A stretch of 64,000 nt of DNA from Micropterix aruncella (GCA_944548615.1 OX155952.1:23965417-24029416); one strand, 5' to 3'; shown: positions 11,865 through 26,145, counted from the stretch's first letter. Numbers and translations are program-made. The notes: generated by a model from the letters alone, not told the origin.

Positions 11865-14252
11865 ATTAAAATAAAAAGCAAATTACTAACAATAAACCAA
11901 ATTACTAACAATATATTTCCATTAGTATCAGATTCCGTACCAATACGTGCCACATTAGTAAACCAAATTAATAACAGTATAACACCATCAGTATCATATT
12001 CTAATAATATACAAGGTCCATCTCCTAGAGAAAAAAATGCTGTTAAAAACTTGTCATCCAAAGTAATTAACCACAATGAATATTTAGTATTAGCTAAAGG
12101 TCTAAATTTCACACCGACTCAAAATGTGAACCATTTTAGTTTTGGTAATGATGTTGTTAAATTTTGTCGTAATTTAAGATGGCGCGAATTTTGGCATTCA
12201 AATCAAAAGAATAACAATAATAATATTAAATTACACAATGCACTATCTCAATTTCGTCCACACTCTAATAAAGAACCCCCTCCATTACCAAAAAATCATC
12301 CGGTAGAAAATTTTATTACTATTTTATTAAACAAAGTAACACAGCCATCTTTCCTAAATAGCCTCAAACCAACATCAAACTTGTCAGTAGATGAACGTGC
12401 AGCTCTTGAGAGTCTTAGCAAGGATACCAGCATCGTCATTTTGCCGGCTGATAAAGGTTCCACTACTGTCATACTTAACAAAACTGACTATGTTACTGAA
12501 GGCTTGAGACAACTTAGAGATGAAACTTTCTATAAAAAACTATCCAGAGATCCAAACAAAAATTTTGCAGTGAAAATAAAAAAATATATTGAACAAAATA
12601 AATCAAATGAAAAATTATCAGACGAAGATGTTAAAACTTTAATTCCTGATCCTATCCGAACTCCAAATTTTTACCTATTACCTAAAATTCACAAGCCTAA
12701 TAATCCTGGACGACCGATAGTCGCAAGCTTTAACTCTCCGACAGAAAGAATTTCGGCTTTTGTAGATTATTTTTTACAACCTTTTGTGAAAAATCTAAAT
12801 TCTCATATCAAAGACAGCTATCATTTTATTGATATTTTAAAGAATACTGTAATTCCAAAGTCAGACGACCTATTATTTGTTACTATTGACGCCATATCCC
12901 TGTATACCAATATTCCTCATAATTTAGGATTGGAAGCCATTTCTTATTTTCTTGATGAGAGACCTCATCCTCAAATACCTTCTACGGATTTTCTTTGCAA
13001 ATTAGCCGAGTTTGTCTTAACGTGTAATGCTTTCTCCTTTGAAGATGAATTTTATCTTCAAATTAAAGGGACTGCTATGGGCACGCGAATGGCACCGTCG
13101 TATGCCAACCTTTTCATGGGATTATTCGAGCAAAATTTTCTTCAAACGCAAAATTTAAAACCCATATTATGGTATAGATTTATTGACGACATAGTAATGA
13201 TTTAGCCACACGGACAAACTACTCTAACAACCTTTCTTGACGACCTAAATAATTTTGGCCCTTTAAATTTCACTCATACCATTTCTAAATCACAAATTAC
13301 TTTCTTAGATGTTGATTTAACAATTTCCGAAGGTAAAATTAAAACCGCGATTCATATAAAACCTACAAATAAAGAACAGTATTTACACTTTGATAGCTGT
13401 CATCCATTTCACACCAAGAGATCCATTCCCTATTCAATGTCAATTCGCGGACACCGTTTAGTTAACAACAAAGAAAATTTAGATAAATATCTCAATAATC
13501 TAAAGCAATCTCTTCTTGAAAGAAAATACCCTGCTCCTCTATTGGATAAACATATTCTAAACTCTGAAGTAAAATATATACCAAAACCTAAAATTACTTC
13601 AAATAAAAATAATAATAATAATAAAATCTTTCTTAGCACCACTTATTTTCCTGGTGCTGAGAAACTGCGAGATATATTATCTGATTTATTCCCCATCATT
13701 TCTAATGATGCATCCACTAAGGATCTCTTAGATTCACCGCCAATTTTATCTTTCCGCAAACCACCTAATATTAGATCAATATTAAACAAAACAAAAAATA
13801 ATCAAAATTTCTCTATTGGTAATAATACTTTTGGTCTTCAACCTTGTGGTCGTCCACGTTGTAAAACGTGTCCTCTGTTAGATCTAAGTCCTTTTTTTAC
13901 CAGTCCAAATACTACTAATAGTTACAGGGTTCCCTTTCATTGCAGTTGTATTTCAAAAAATATAGTATATCAACTTCTGTGCAGGACTTGTGATGCCTTT
14001 TATATCGGTGAAACAACAACACCACTTAATATTAGACTAAATAATCATAGGGCTAGTGTAGGAAATGAAAGCCAACTCCCAATATCTTTGCATGCCAGGG
14101 CGCATAATTTATCTTTTGATCAATGTTTTAAAGTTAAAATAATAAAATGCCTTGGTGATAATGCGAAAGAAAGGGACGTCAAATCTTGGGAATTAGCTTA
14201 TATTTATATTTTAGGCGCTTGCAAAGGTTCCGGTCTCAATAGGCAAAATTAA
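11865..14252 (+). pseudogene. Penelope-like polyprotein (RT + GIY-YIG), one in-frame amber
   Basis: The frame is open from 11865. No ATG precedes the conserved region, so the start is unclear; a TTG-initiated reading begins at 12051. RT landmarks in order are PADKGSTTVI, PKIHKPNNPGRPIV, TIDAISLYTNIP, QIKGTAMGTRMAPSYANLF and the catalytic RFIDDIVMI. The codon right after RFIDDIVMI is TAG (13203-13205) where family members usually have Trp. The same frame then continues to 14252 through a Cys-rich CGRPRCKTC motif and a GIY-YIG domain (NIVYQLLCRTC, FYIGETTTPLNIRLNNHR, with a later KSWELAYI Glu). One nonsense change is therefore the only visible break in about 730 codons. No other gene is disturbed beyond the host intron. 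Confidence 0.85.
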
Positions 14253-14449
14253 TAAGGTTTAACATATTATCATAACCATCAAATGCTTTTTATTTTAATT
14301 TATAATCATTCATTTAAAATAACGTTTTGCACGGTTGGTTATGGTACCTTAACTAAATCGTGTAAAATATTATTAATCCATTTCTTTTTGTTCGATTCCT
14401 TGAATTTAAATTTTCAAAGAATTGTTCGATTTCAGAAATGTCACATATC

Positions 14450-14481
14450 TTGACGACGGCTGAGCCGAAATATTGATATAC
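14450..14481 (+). ncRNA. Hammerhead-ribozyme-like core, right repeat
   Basis: TTGACGA (14450-14456) is followed by a 3-bp stem GGC-TGA-GCC and GAAA (14467-14470), then TATTGATATAC, which can form a short third stem. Penelope-like terminal repeats are known to carry hammerhead motifs of CUGANGA-stem-GAAA form. Here the first core C reads T, and I could not draw a convincing stem I, so activity is doubtful. Confidence 0.35.
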
Positions 14482-14737
14482 ATTTTATAACAATCATTAA
14501 TATTTAAGAAACACTAATCGCCTATTATTTTCCAGCATTCATTCTCGTCTCGCTTTGTTGTGTTGCCGCTGTAAGAGACATTCAGGTTCCAATACCACAG
14601 CAGGAAACACCTAGCAAATACTGAAAGAAGAGAAGAAAAAGGCGTGGAGTCACTCCTGGTCACCACAGACCAGATAAGTGCCCTTTCATTATTTTATCAT
14701 TTCATTTATTTAGTAATAAACATAATTTCAATTTGAA

Positions 14738-15074
<337 letters not shown>

Positions 15075-15413
15075 TTGCGAGCAGCTAAATCGACTCACCC
15101 CCTCAGGTCGGATAAAAACCAGTTTTTTTCTAAAATGACTAACCGGATGTACACCAAATATATACTTCTATGTAAACCTAATTATTTAACTTTCTAGGGA
15201 CACCATTTTTATAAAAATCGGTTTAGAACTTTTTTAAATAAAAATATCTGAACGGAAGAATTGGAAAGTACGCTATTCGTCACAAAAAGTTTTCGCGTCT
15301 TAATCAGTTTTAAATCCCCCCGGAACAGGTTTATTTTTAGCAGACACTTATCAGTAGTTAAAGCAAAAGCATATCCGTAAGCCAAACTCATTATTATCGT
15401 AAAAGTATGGATA

Positions 15414-16262
15414 CTACACCAAAATAGACCGCTCAGGTTATTGCTTTATTGCAGTAGGGCCTTAGTCAACGTACAGTTGCTCGTCAAGTAGAATTTAGTC
15501 AGTCTGCCGTTTCAAGAGTAAAAAGGAGGTTTGAACAAACTGGTACCATCAATTGGAGACCAAATAGCAGCAGGTTCCGGTGCGCTTCTGAGAGAGAAGA
15601 CCATTACATCGCTTTGACGTTACTACAGAATCGCGACCTCGCTGGCATTAATGTACAGCAGGAGCTGAGACAAGTTCAAGGGGTAGCTGTCAGTCAGTGA
15701 ACGATCAGAAGACGCTTGAATAAATCGGACCTCGTTCCAAAAAGACCTGTCACAGGCCTTAAATTGATCATACGCCACCAGCAAGCGCGCCTTTAATTTC
15801 TCGAGAGGACGTCAGTTGGAGAATATAGCAATGGCGGACAGTTTTATTTACTGACGAGAGCAGAATGTGTCTGTATGGCAGCCACAGAATAGGCTGGTTC
15901 TCCAGGCGTCTAGGTGAGTGATTTTCGAAGTGCTGCTTCGTTGAAACAGTCTCCTACGGCGGCGTTTCCTGTATGATGTGGGCTGGCATTTTTTTTAGAG
16001 GGAAGGTTCAACCTCGTTTTAGTGCCAGGTGAGGGTCGGAGAGAAGGCCTGAATGCTGAACGCTATATCAAAGTATTCTTCTGGATCATGTCATACCGTA
16101 TGTAGGATTTATTGAATAAAACTCTGTGTTAATACACGATAATGCACGGTGTCACACAGCGTGTATCACTCGGCGATTCTTAGATGAAGTTCGTTTGGAG
16201 ACGATGGACTGGCCAGCTCTCAGTCCAGACATGAATTCCATCGAGAATTTGTGAGACTTGTC
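15414..16262 (+). pseudogene. Tc1-like transposase relic
   Basis: Translating across frames gives an N-terminal helix-turn-helix stretch (SQRTVARQVEFSQSAVSRVK), TIRRRLNKSDL, the first catalytic-Asp block VLFTDESRMCLYG, the second Asp block HDNARCHTA, and the Glu block SPDMNSIENL. All three DDE residues are visible in order. The frame is broken by several stops and shifts (for example TAG after VIALLQ, TGA after VAVSQ, TAA within FIE*NSV). It is an old dead copy in intron 2 of gene 1. Terminal inverted repeats were not recognised. Confidence 0.8.
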
Positions 16263-16979
16263 GCGATGAGTGTGTTTTATGTAAATTTAATTATATAGAC
16301 AGGTTAATTCTCTAGCATCGTTTTTAGCCACATATTTTATTTAGGCCCTAAATTAATTACAATGAATTTAAATAGGAGAGCGCTCTGAACGTTACGCTAA
16401 ATATGCTTTACCATTAACATACTTATACCACCACTGCGCGAAGACAGTTTTACTGTGTCAAACCTGCGATCGACTGTTTAGTTTCCGCCGCTCGCTGGCT
16501 TGTACGCACGTGTACTCTGTGTCTCACGCTTTATCAACGCTGGATTTTATTGGCAAAACCGATCAAACTACAGCTCTGACCCCGTCTATTTCTTGACGGG
16601 TACGCCTATTTCAAATATTTTTCACAGGTCTTATTTCTCCTTAAGGCATCCTTTACTGTACCTCGCGGCCTCTTGCGCCACTAACAAGGAGATGACTCAG
16701 CACATATAGATCTAAGTAGTATTTTACGTAATATAAAGCCTATAGAGGTCATGTCTAATCAAGATTAATTGCGCCACTCAAGAACAGATAATTTTTTATA
16801 CTGAAACTGGGTCGCAAATACCATCACTACGCTAGTTACTAATTGGTAATATATTTTCAACAGGATTTTACAGATTTTACAAATGTGTGCAATAATGCTA
16901 TATTTAGCAGTCCTTTTAACACCCAAAGAATCCTGCCTCATGCGCTTTGCAGTTTCGCAAATCCCAAGTTAGCCCCTGA
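16263..16979. other. Intron sequence without identified features
   Basis: A GC-richer patch at 16380-16700 has open frames but no family resemblance I can name. It may be further transposon debris. Confidence 0.3.
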
Positions 16980-17254
16980 GAGTTTGTTTCTACTCTTTAT
17001 TGCGAAATCACAATGGGCGGGTTCATTGACATCTGACAATCTTTTACAACTAACCCTAATATGTCATGTTTATATGTATGCGGATGTGTAACATGTGTGT
17101 AAGTGTTCTTGTTATTGCATTCGATCGACAGAAATAAAAATGCAATTCCGTTAATTTTATCCCAACCGAAACTAGTGACTCAGCCGGGAATCGAACCCGG
17201 GACCTTACAATGCAAGATCAGGCGACCTAATCACTATGCCACCGGGCCGTGGTA
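16980..17254 (-). repeat. tRNA-derived SINE, nearly full length
   Basis: Reading the minus strand from 17254, the head has GGTGGCATAGTGATTAGG, resembling a tRNA A box, and GGGTTCGATTCCC, a B box, typical of an internal RNA polymerase III promoter. A GGATAAAATTAACGGAAT block and a tRNA-unrelated body follow, ending in an AATAAAGAGTAGAAACAAAC-like tail. Related copies are at 41306-41893 (+) and 1871-2012 (-). It abuts the assembly gap. Confidence 0.75.
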
Positions 17255-17256
17255 TA

Positions 17257-17456
17257 NNNNNNNNNNNNNNNNNNNNNNNNNNNNNNNNNNNNNNNNNNNN
17301 NNNNNNNNNNNNNNNNNNNNNNNNNNNNNNNNNNNNNNNNNNNNNNNNNNNNNNNNNNNNNNNNNNNNNNNNNNNNNNNNNNNNNNNNNNNNNNNNNNNN
17401 NNNNNNNNNNNNNNNNNNNNNNNNNNNNNNNNNNNNNNNNNNNNNNNNNNNNNNNN
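17257..17456. other. Assembly gap (200 N)
   Basis: Exactly 200 unknown bases sit between a SINE head and a 700-bp AT run. The round number suggests a placeholder of unknown real size. Confidence 0.95.
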
Positions 17457-18500
<1,044 letters not shown>

Positions 18501-18704
18501 AAAGGCACTTTATTTAATATAAGATTAATAATTTATTTTCTAAATACTTACATATAACAACACCGTTTAAAAATGCACCGAGTTAAGGCATTTGAATATT
18601 GAGCTACCTTTATCATTATCTAACACAATAAAAAATATTTGATGCCCCTGAAATTAATAAATTATTATATTAAAAAAAGTTTTTATATATTAATTTAATT
18701 TTAG
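18501..18704 (+). other. Type B intron-2 tail of gene 1
   Basis: The last 200 bp before exon 3 are paralogous to the same place in gene 4 (51290-51492), sharing ATTTTCTAAATACTTA-ATA, ATGCACCGAGTTAAG and TCTAACA. Gene 2, a type A gene, lacks them. This fixes the right limit of the A/B junction at about 18500. Confidence 0.6.
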
Positions 18705-18907
18705 GAATTGGCTTAAGTATGACAAATTCCGCAATATTTGTCATAGTTAATTCTTATTTTACTACAAAAAAGGGTAAGGCCGTTGGAATATCTTTCACTG
18801 GACCAGTTTCAGGCCAAATAATTATGATTCACGTCGCTAGTTATCTCATAGATGAATATTCATATCGTGGAACAATTTTGATTTTAGGAGGACTTACAAT
18901 GAATGCA

Positions 18908-21900
18908 GTGAGTTAAAATTTATTATTATTATTACTATACTAACGATCTATCATCTTCGAGTATTTTAATATTTAAAGATATGAGAAAAATAAATGTTGA
19001 ATTGTACATACTCTCAAATAAATACCGTGAATTGTTCATTTAAAAAGTCTAAGGGCAAGCCATTCAAAATGAAAATCTGAATTTTTGGTAGCAATACATA
19101 TATTTTCTCGAGTGGAGTTTTGGGTTAGCTATTAAAATAATTTCAGTTTCCAGCTGTTGGTTAGGCTAGTCGACCTCAAGTGTGCTATGTAGCTTTCCTA
19201 AAAAAAGTCACAGGTTCCTACAAACGGGTTGCTTAAAACGTGTTTCAACGAAAGAAATCGGACTATTCCAGAAACGCATTATATCTAGTGTACAAACAAA
19301 TATTTATAAATTTGACAATCAAACCACCTTGTCACTCAACAACAAACCTTGGAACTCTTCGAACCTTGGACTCGGTAGCGAGCCGATCCGAAAAGCTATG
19401 TTATTTTCGCTTGAAAATTAAGGTCATGTTGACTATTTACTTTAACTATCGTGGTGTTGACTTTCTGGGCTGGGAAACAGTAAATAAACATTTTTCGATG
19501 ATGTTATGAGACAACTACAAAATAGTGTTTGCCCAAAGAGGGTCCCTATTTATAAATCGACCATTGTTGTAAATCGTATCGCTATAAATCGTCATTCGAC
19601 ATATCGGCATGAAGGGAAATAGAGTTAGAGCCATTTCTTTTTCAAAAAATCTCGGAAACTTTGCGAGAAAGTTAATAATATCTCTCTTGTGGTACATTTT
19701 ATCAGTTTTAATTTTGTACCTATCGAACTTATCACTAGGGCGCATAGATTCCAAAATTTAAGCGGAAAATCGTCTGATGATGGAATCAGAATCAGAAACA
19801 AATAAAAAAACTGCAGAATGAAATAGGCGAATAACGAAGAGGCCAACTCGCTAAAATTATTTAGTTTTACCGAGGTAAGTTCCCAACACAGAAGTCCAGA
19901 GTTGCGATGGTTGTCATTGAGGACGGTGGATTTGAAGTATTACAACGTTCTGCATACTCACTGGAGCTGGCTCCTAGTGATTTTTATCTATTTCCGATAT
20001 TTAAGGAACATCTGAGAAGAATCGATATATGATCCCCTAGATGGGCCTTGTGCTTGAAAATGATCCCTCCAAAACCACTAATGACGGCGGAACAGTAGTA
20101 GTTTGGTCGCAGTCCGCTGACAGACAGCATTGTACTGATAGCAATCACCGTTTCCAGTGTGAGAGCTGCCGTGAAGAATATTGGCGTGCTATTCTGTCGC
20201 ATAATGTTTAATTTATTGCTCTCTCTGCCACATGTTTTACGAGCAATGGGTATGGAGCCAACTAATTTGTATCTGAGGGCAGATCTAGCTAATATGTCAA
20301 TGCTGAGAAGTTAAAAATTGAAGGCCATGACGCGGTAATAGCGCCGCAGTACCGGAATTTTTAGGTGATCGAAATGCAGTTTTTTAGGAAAGGTATTGTA
20401 TGTTTAGAGGAAAGATGTACCAAATGCATAGACCCGAAAGGTGGCTATCGAAAAACAAAAGAACATTCAATAAAACTTACCTTAATCATATACCGAAAAA
20501 AAAAACAAAATGTGCTAGATCAAGCCACGTATTCAACTGATATGATCTCAAACTTTTTCGGTTCCCCAAACACAATTTAACATTTCATGGAAGGCGTTTT
20601 GAGTTCATTGAAGCCATACAACATAAATTGCAGAGGTAGCTGAAGGTTATTGGAGGAAATGCCAGATTATTCGTTAGCGCAAGCATTGATTGCTCAAAGT
20701 CAAAGTACGTTTTGACAACTTTTCTGCACCGACGACCTACAGGTGGTACTGATTGCTATCAATACAATGCTTTGTACGGCGAAACTATAAGCAATTTATT
20801 TGGCCATCTATAATAATATTGGTAACGAATGGTTTTTTATAAATGACTGTTCGATTATAAAAACGCAATATTTTAATAAATGATACCAATAATATCATTA
20901 AATATTTAATTCCATCTATTGTATTTATGTATAAGCTGATTGGATCACAGAAATAATACGGAGACATTAAATGCAATATTTTATTCTACCTGAAGTTTAA
21001 TATGCACAATTATTATGTATTGAAATATGTAAACCAAATTAAGAATTGATATCGTTATATAAACAATAGTAAAGCTCTGAGTATGATTTAAAAATTATTT
21101 TGTTATTATATTGATATTTTATTTCGAGATAGGAGTTCGTATAGGCATGTTTACAGCGCATACGAACGCCTCCAAATTGAACGTACAAGAGAGTGAATAT
21201 TTATAATGAATGATTGTATAATGAATTATTGGAACTGAGTGCTATCGGTTTATGCTAGCACTCATAGTTCCAATCTACTGCACTCAAACGCTAGGCGCTT
21301 TACTCACTGGAGGAATATTACTCGAGAGAAGTCTAAAATGCTTTGGTGGCTAAAGTGTTTAATGATCTCTTTGCACTTTGTCTTGTATTTCCTCTCTTTA
21401 CATTATTCTTATGTTTTTTTTTTCATTTTTAAAATTTATTTTTATGTTTATTTTACGTTTAAAAAATGTTTGTTTGCTAATATGTATGAATGTTTGCTAA
21501 TCTGTATCTGACTTGTATACCAGTATACTAATAAAATGAATATGAATATGAATATCTACGTTTCGTTTCGTAGTAAAATCTTGGCTGCCAAATCGTATAA
21601 CTGCGTTGAACAATCTACGAGTAATACGCTATATAATCAATGGCGTTAGTACATCGCATCAAATTGGTCCTATTTTAAAGGTCACAAATATGTTTTGATG
21701 ATTAAGCCCATATTTTGTGTTTTACTTAACAATTCCTGGCATTTATCTGATAGAGAAATATGTAAGTAGTTTTTAATATAATGATAATTATATCACAAAT
21801 AAAACGGAAGATACATTGTAATTAAAACTATATCATAGGTTTTTTAAGTAAATAAATAAATTGGACTATCTAATTACATATGTCTAGGTTACCAAGATAT

Positions 21901-21957
21901 TATTATGTCTTAATTAATTTACTTAAAATAATGATATTGATATACCGGTATTTTCAG
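18908..21957 (+). other. Intron 3 of gene 1, type B, with mariner relic
   Basis: It is paralogous to intron 3 of gene 3 (39524-41996), with shared GTTGGTTAGG, GACCTCAA, CTACAAACGG and later ATAATCAAYGGCGT blocks. At 19925-20012 the frame reads AYSLELAPSDFYLFPIFKEH, a mariner-family C-terminal motif (YSPDLAPSD-type). At about 20507-20560 a second piece, LDQATYSTDM, matches a piece in gene 3's intron. So the mariner relic predates the gene duplication. Confidence 0.6.
21120..21556 (+). repeat. 5'-truncated retroelement with (ATGAAT)n tail
   Basis: The segment ends AATAAAATG followed by AATATGAATATGAATATGAA, a LINE-style tail with a poly(A) signal. Gene 3 lacks it at the matching intron position, so it inserted after duplication. 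Confidence 0.45.
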
Positions 21958-22041
21958 CTAACCGGAGCCTTGTTACTACATCCAGTAGAATGGCATATGA
22001 AAGAGCAAAAAACAGAAGAAAACTTAGATGGTTCAATAATT

Positions 22042-23914
22042 TGTTATGAGTCTAATGAAAATAAAGTAAAGAGATTGTCTTTGATGGCTGCTATGTGTAA
22101 CGATAGAAGTGTATTTATTTGTAGAGGCGCCAGCTACACATGCGAGAAATAGATTATAGACCACATAAGCAAATGCAAAGGGCCTCCCTCCGCCTGGGAG
22201 GTTACCTTTGTGTGTGGGAGTGGAGCGACGCCAAGGATACCACGGTAGCTCAGTCGTGCTCAGGGGTGGTTAAAATCCTGTATTGACGACGTCCTAAAGT
22301 CGGGAGCATTCAAATTGAATGGACGGTCAAGTATCCTAGTTATGTTTTATTATGAATTGAATTTCGATATATCTTATGAGAGGACTAAAAGAAGAAGAAG
22401 AAACGATATCAATCTTAGTGCGCTGCGGCGAGGAGGTCCAATTATGATTTACTCACCGCGCCCTCTATCGGCGTACCGACGAGGTACTGCGCCGGCGCGC
22501 GTCGATCGCGCCCGCTTGGAGCGCTCGGCCCCGATGCCGGTCCGCGCTCTTACCAGAAATCAAAGGCTAAATCGTCTAATGAATTTATTGGAAATAATTG
22601 CTAGATAATTATTTAAAAAACGAGGAAATACTATTTGAATCTAGGTACGCTCTAAACCAGCAGATGCTGCTATAATTAAATGATGTACTGCGGTTCTTTT
22701 CTCCGCTAAATGATAAAATTAAAATGTATAATTTCAAAGTTTCTTTTATAAAATTATTCTTTATTTATTCCTTGCCCTGAAACATTACCCTGTCCAGTGC
22801 TAGTCGGGTACCTACGAGACTATAGCTCGCTCTGACCCGGCGGTATTTTTAGGTACCGTCTCGATTTCTTTAATTCGCTAAATAATGATTAATTAACCAA
22901 AATGAAAGGTTTATTTGACAGAGTAACATATTTTATTTTAATTATAATAAATGAAAGCTAGGCCATAGCATATGGCGAATCCGAGTAGTTGGAATTAACA
23001 AAATTCTACAATTAGATTCGTGGAAAACTGAACGTTACAGCCTTTCAATTTTCAGGGCTTAATTCGGCGAAGTGGGATTTTGGACAGGTACTTTGGGTTC
23101 TGGAATAGAGAAGGAAGACACTGCTACCCGCGGGAGTTATTGGAAGGTTGCTTCTAGATATTTTAGCGCCTGCTCCCCGGATGCGATTTTAAATTTTAAA
23201 TTATATTTTCGAAATCGACCTTTAGATGATAGTAGAAAAATTAGTTGAGGCGAGGAGACGGAAGGCGATGCTCAGACACCGGGAATTATTAGTGACCCGA
23301 CGTACTACCTACTTCTATTTTGACGCACTCAAATTACTAAATTTTGATTTTACTTGGCTCTAATTATTCACCAACGAAGATATGGCAACGGCAATTTACA
23401 GGGGACTTGGCTTTTAAAACAATCTTATTAATTTAAACTATGATTTTTGAAATCTGATTTTATGAGGAGAAGCTAATGGTTACAGATAGTAGACTTGCCT
23501 GTATGAAGGAATGAAATCCGATGAGGGCCTGCCCGATGCGCTGAACTGAGTTTAATTATAGATTTTAGATATTCACAGAATTTAAATTCTAGACTATGTT
23601 GGCTGATGTGCAAATGAATAATTAAATGGGCGGTAGCCGGCCCGCTCCGCCAACGGCGGAGCGGCCGGTTTCTTCTCGACCGTCTTGCTCGGTCGTTGCC
23701 AGCCAAAAAAAAAAAAGATTTCTCTTTTTTCTAAGTAAAAATATTCTACCTTACTGATTAAAATTGATTAGGGATGTGCGCGACTTGTCGTCTACATACG
23801 GTAAGACGTATCTGCTCGGTGTATCGCGTCTATTGCGCGATGTACAAGTTAACTGGTTAATTATTAAAATGATTTAGATTAAAGTTTGTATACTATAAAA
23901 ACTAGGCCTTAACA
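22042..23914. mobile_element. Solo-LTR-like insertion inside exon 4 of gene 1
   Basis: The 1873-bp insert begins TGTTATGAG and ends CCTTAACA (TGTTA...TAACA inverted termini). It is flanked by the 4-bp repeat AATT (22038-22041 and 23915-23918). Joining the flanks gives SIITEITTS, matching IIMTEITTS of gene 4, so the insertion point is precise. TG...CA ends plus a 4-bp target duplication are typical of LTR retrotransposons. No protease, RT or integrase is present, so this is a solo LTR or a non-autonomous element. A perfect GC-rich hairpin (arms CGCTCCGCC / GGCGGAGCG, loop AAC) lies at about 23642-23662. Confidence 0.7.
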
Positions 23915-24813
23915 AATTACCGAAATAACAACATCTATATCAAACACTAAAATCGTGGATTGCGAGGAAAGACTTTCAACGCGCACTAATGAGATAGAAC
24001 CTGAATTAGCACCCGAAAAAACAAATAAAAAAAGAAGAGAAATGTTTTATCTGCAACAGCAAAATCGATGAATTTAAATTTGCTAAAAGACGTAAAATTC
24101 GTTTCTGTTGTGATCGGAAATTCTTTGGCGTTTGCTTCGGTTTTAAATTTCACCGTGTTATCACCACTTATATTAAAAGTAATTACATTTGTTTTGATTT
24201 AGCGTGCTATTTAGATTGCCCAAAAATATGAATTTTGGGAAAATATGTTCTTTATTGAATTTTTCAGGATATGCTGAATTTCGATCCACAAACAATTTCA
24301 ATCGTTTTATCAATATTTCCTGCGTCAGATATCCTGAGTCGTCTTATTTTACCTGTAATTACCGACAAATTCAAAATCAGTTCATACTCAAGTGTAATGA
24401 TTGGTTGTATTATCTTAATTATCTCTTGACAAGGTGAATACAAAAATAATATTACGACTTAGTACCATAAAACAGAATTAGTATCAAATTTACTCGCCCT
24501 TTTTTTTATTTCAGCCCTCACATTCAAGCAGCCGGTCGCTTCCGTCATATTCTTCGTTATATTAAACTCATGTGGAAAGGCACTAATAATAATATTCGAG
24601 AAAATATCGGTATCTGAAACATGCAGACCTGATCAAGTAACGGTTGCTCTCGGCTTACACCAGACTGTTAAATCATTTATAATCTTGCCAGCTGGATACT
24701 TCGTCGGCTGGATTCGTGACTATAGCGGCAGTTTCGTTTTAAGTATAACAGTTTTAAATGTAATGGTGCTAATGGTCATTTTCATGTGGTTGCCAAGTCA
24801 TAAAGTCAAATAA

Positions 24814-25430
24814 GAAGTGGAAACTTAAATTTAATTATAGATACATACATTTTAAATAACTAATATTAATAAAATTGTGATCGGCAAGAATAATAAAATC
24901 GTTGTCATAAGAATAATAAATGTTTGGCCTACTCTGCAATATTCTCGCTAAGTTTAATGAGAATTGTTACCCAATTTTCATATTTTTGCAGTATTTTCTT
25001 ATCAAGGAATATCTGATTATAATTCTACCACTAGACAGTAATTATATTTCTACCCCTACCCCAAGATATCATTAATCATAACTATTTAGAGTCTGGCCTT
25101 ACAAAGATGGAGGCTGATGCCAGACAAACTATTGAGCGGCAAATAAGGTATAACTGTCGACTAGAGTTGCTAACTGTCATTTAAAATGGTTAAATTAACA
25201 ATCCATGTACACATTTTTAATAAAATATTCTGCCAAGTCATAATTTGAGTTATAGAAGCTGAAATAAAAAAAAAACTACGCAATAACATAGGTTACAATA
25301 CTCATAGAAGATAAAATTATTATATTACAATATATGTAGAAAGGTACACCAAATAGCATATTTTACATGCATGACTAACAGGCCGATTATTAATCATAAA
25401 TAATCGTCGATACATTTGTCCAATAAAACT
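24814..25430 (+). other. Duplicated 3' flank of gene 1
   Basis: It is paralogous to the flanks of gene 3 (43080-44410) and gene 4 (54790-55500). Shared words include ACAAAGATGGAG, TTGA(G/A)CGGCAAA, a CAATAACATAGGT-like block and CTAACAGGCCGAT. The shared flank shows that duplication was segmental and not by retroposition. Confidence 0.6.
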
Positions 25431-25439
25431 TCCAAAACT

Positions 25440-25760
25440 AAACACCAATTACTTACCAATTGTTAGGGCTGTCGTGTTCCATGAGTATATTATGAAAATT
25501 AGGACCTCAACCATAATGCAATAGCGATATACGCGTCAAAACTGATCGATTTATTTAATACTGATTATGACATAGTTTACAAGTTGATTATAATATAAAA
25601 TCAATGAATCATATAATTATGAAAGAATCATATAATATGAACATTATGATTAATACTAACTGGTTATGATATCATATTTCGAATCACCATAATAAAAACT
25701 AAAACACTATTAGCACAAAACACTATACATATAATATTATACATATTTGTGGTACAAATA
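25440..25760 (+). other. Duplicated 5'-flank block upstream of gene 2
   Basis: It contains the second copy of the 8797-8950 block. ACTATTAGCACAAAACAC (about 25706-25723) matches 10190-10207 upstream of gene 1. The remaining matching piece (GAAGTTCCG...TTTTCGATATGACTGAA) lies at 28690-28740, so about 2.9 kb of repeats have been inserted between. Confidence 0.5.
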
Positions 25761-26145
25761 CATGTACCAGAAATCGTTGCGAGGTAACGAGAGGCACGAA
25801 AAATAACAACAAAAAAGGAAGGAAAATCATTTTGTTAAAACATTTCCATTCATTCACGCATACTTAATCTATCAAGTATTTTAAATAAAGTACGCAATAA
25901 TTTCATTAAATTAATCGTGAATTTCAACCATGGACGTCCCAGCACTCACATAGGACACAGAAGAAATGACCACGAAAGAGTCTTAAACAGCTAATCAAAA
26001 ATAAACAACAGTTGTCGTCAATCCTAACGAAGCAGGTAACTATCCAGTTGATTTTTTAAATTTACTGGATTTACCGGGAACGTCAAATTGCGGCATGCCA
26101 TGGCATGCTAATGCCATATGACCAATTATTTGCGTGATTTAGCGT

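Noticed and set aside
12296..12481. Minus-strand frame within the Penelope-like element
   Set aside because: It is a shadow of the reverse transcriptase frame.
17180..17254. tRNA gene on the minus strand
   Set aside because: A-box- and B-box-like words are present, but the sequence belongs to a longer repeated unit with related copies at 41306 and 1871, so it is a SINE head. I could not fold a full cloverleaf.
19984..20202. 72-codon minus-strand frame with hydrophobic stretches
   Set aside because: No splice context or family match. It lies in intron 3 of a pseudogene next to a mariner relic.
22315..22608. Arg-rich 97-codon frame
   Set aside because: It is inside the LTR-like insertion in exon 4 and has no recognisable domain.
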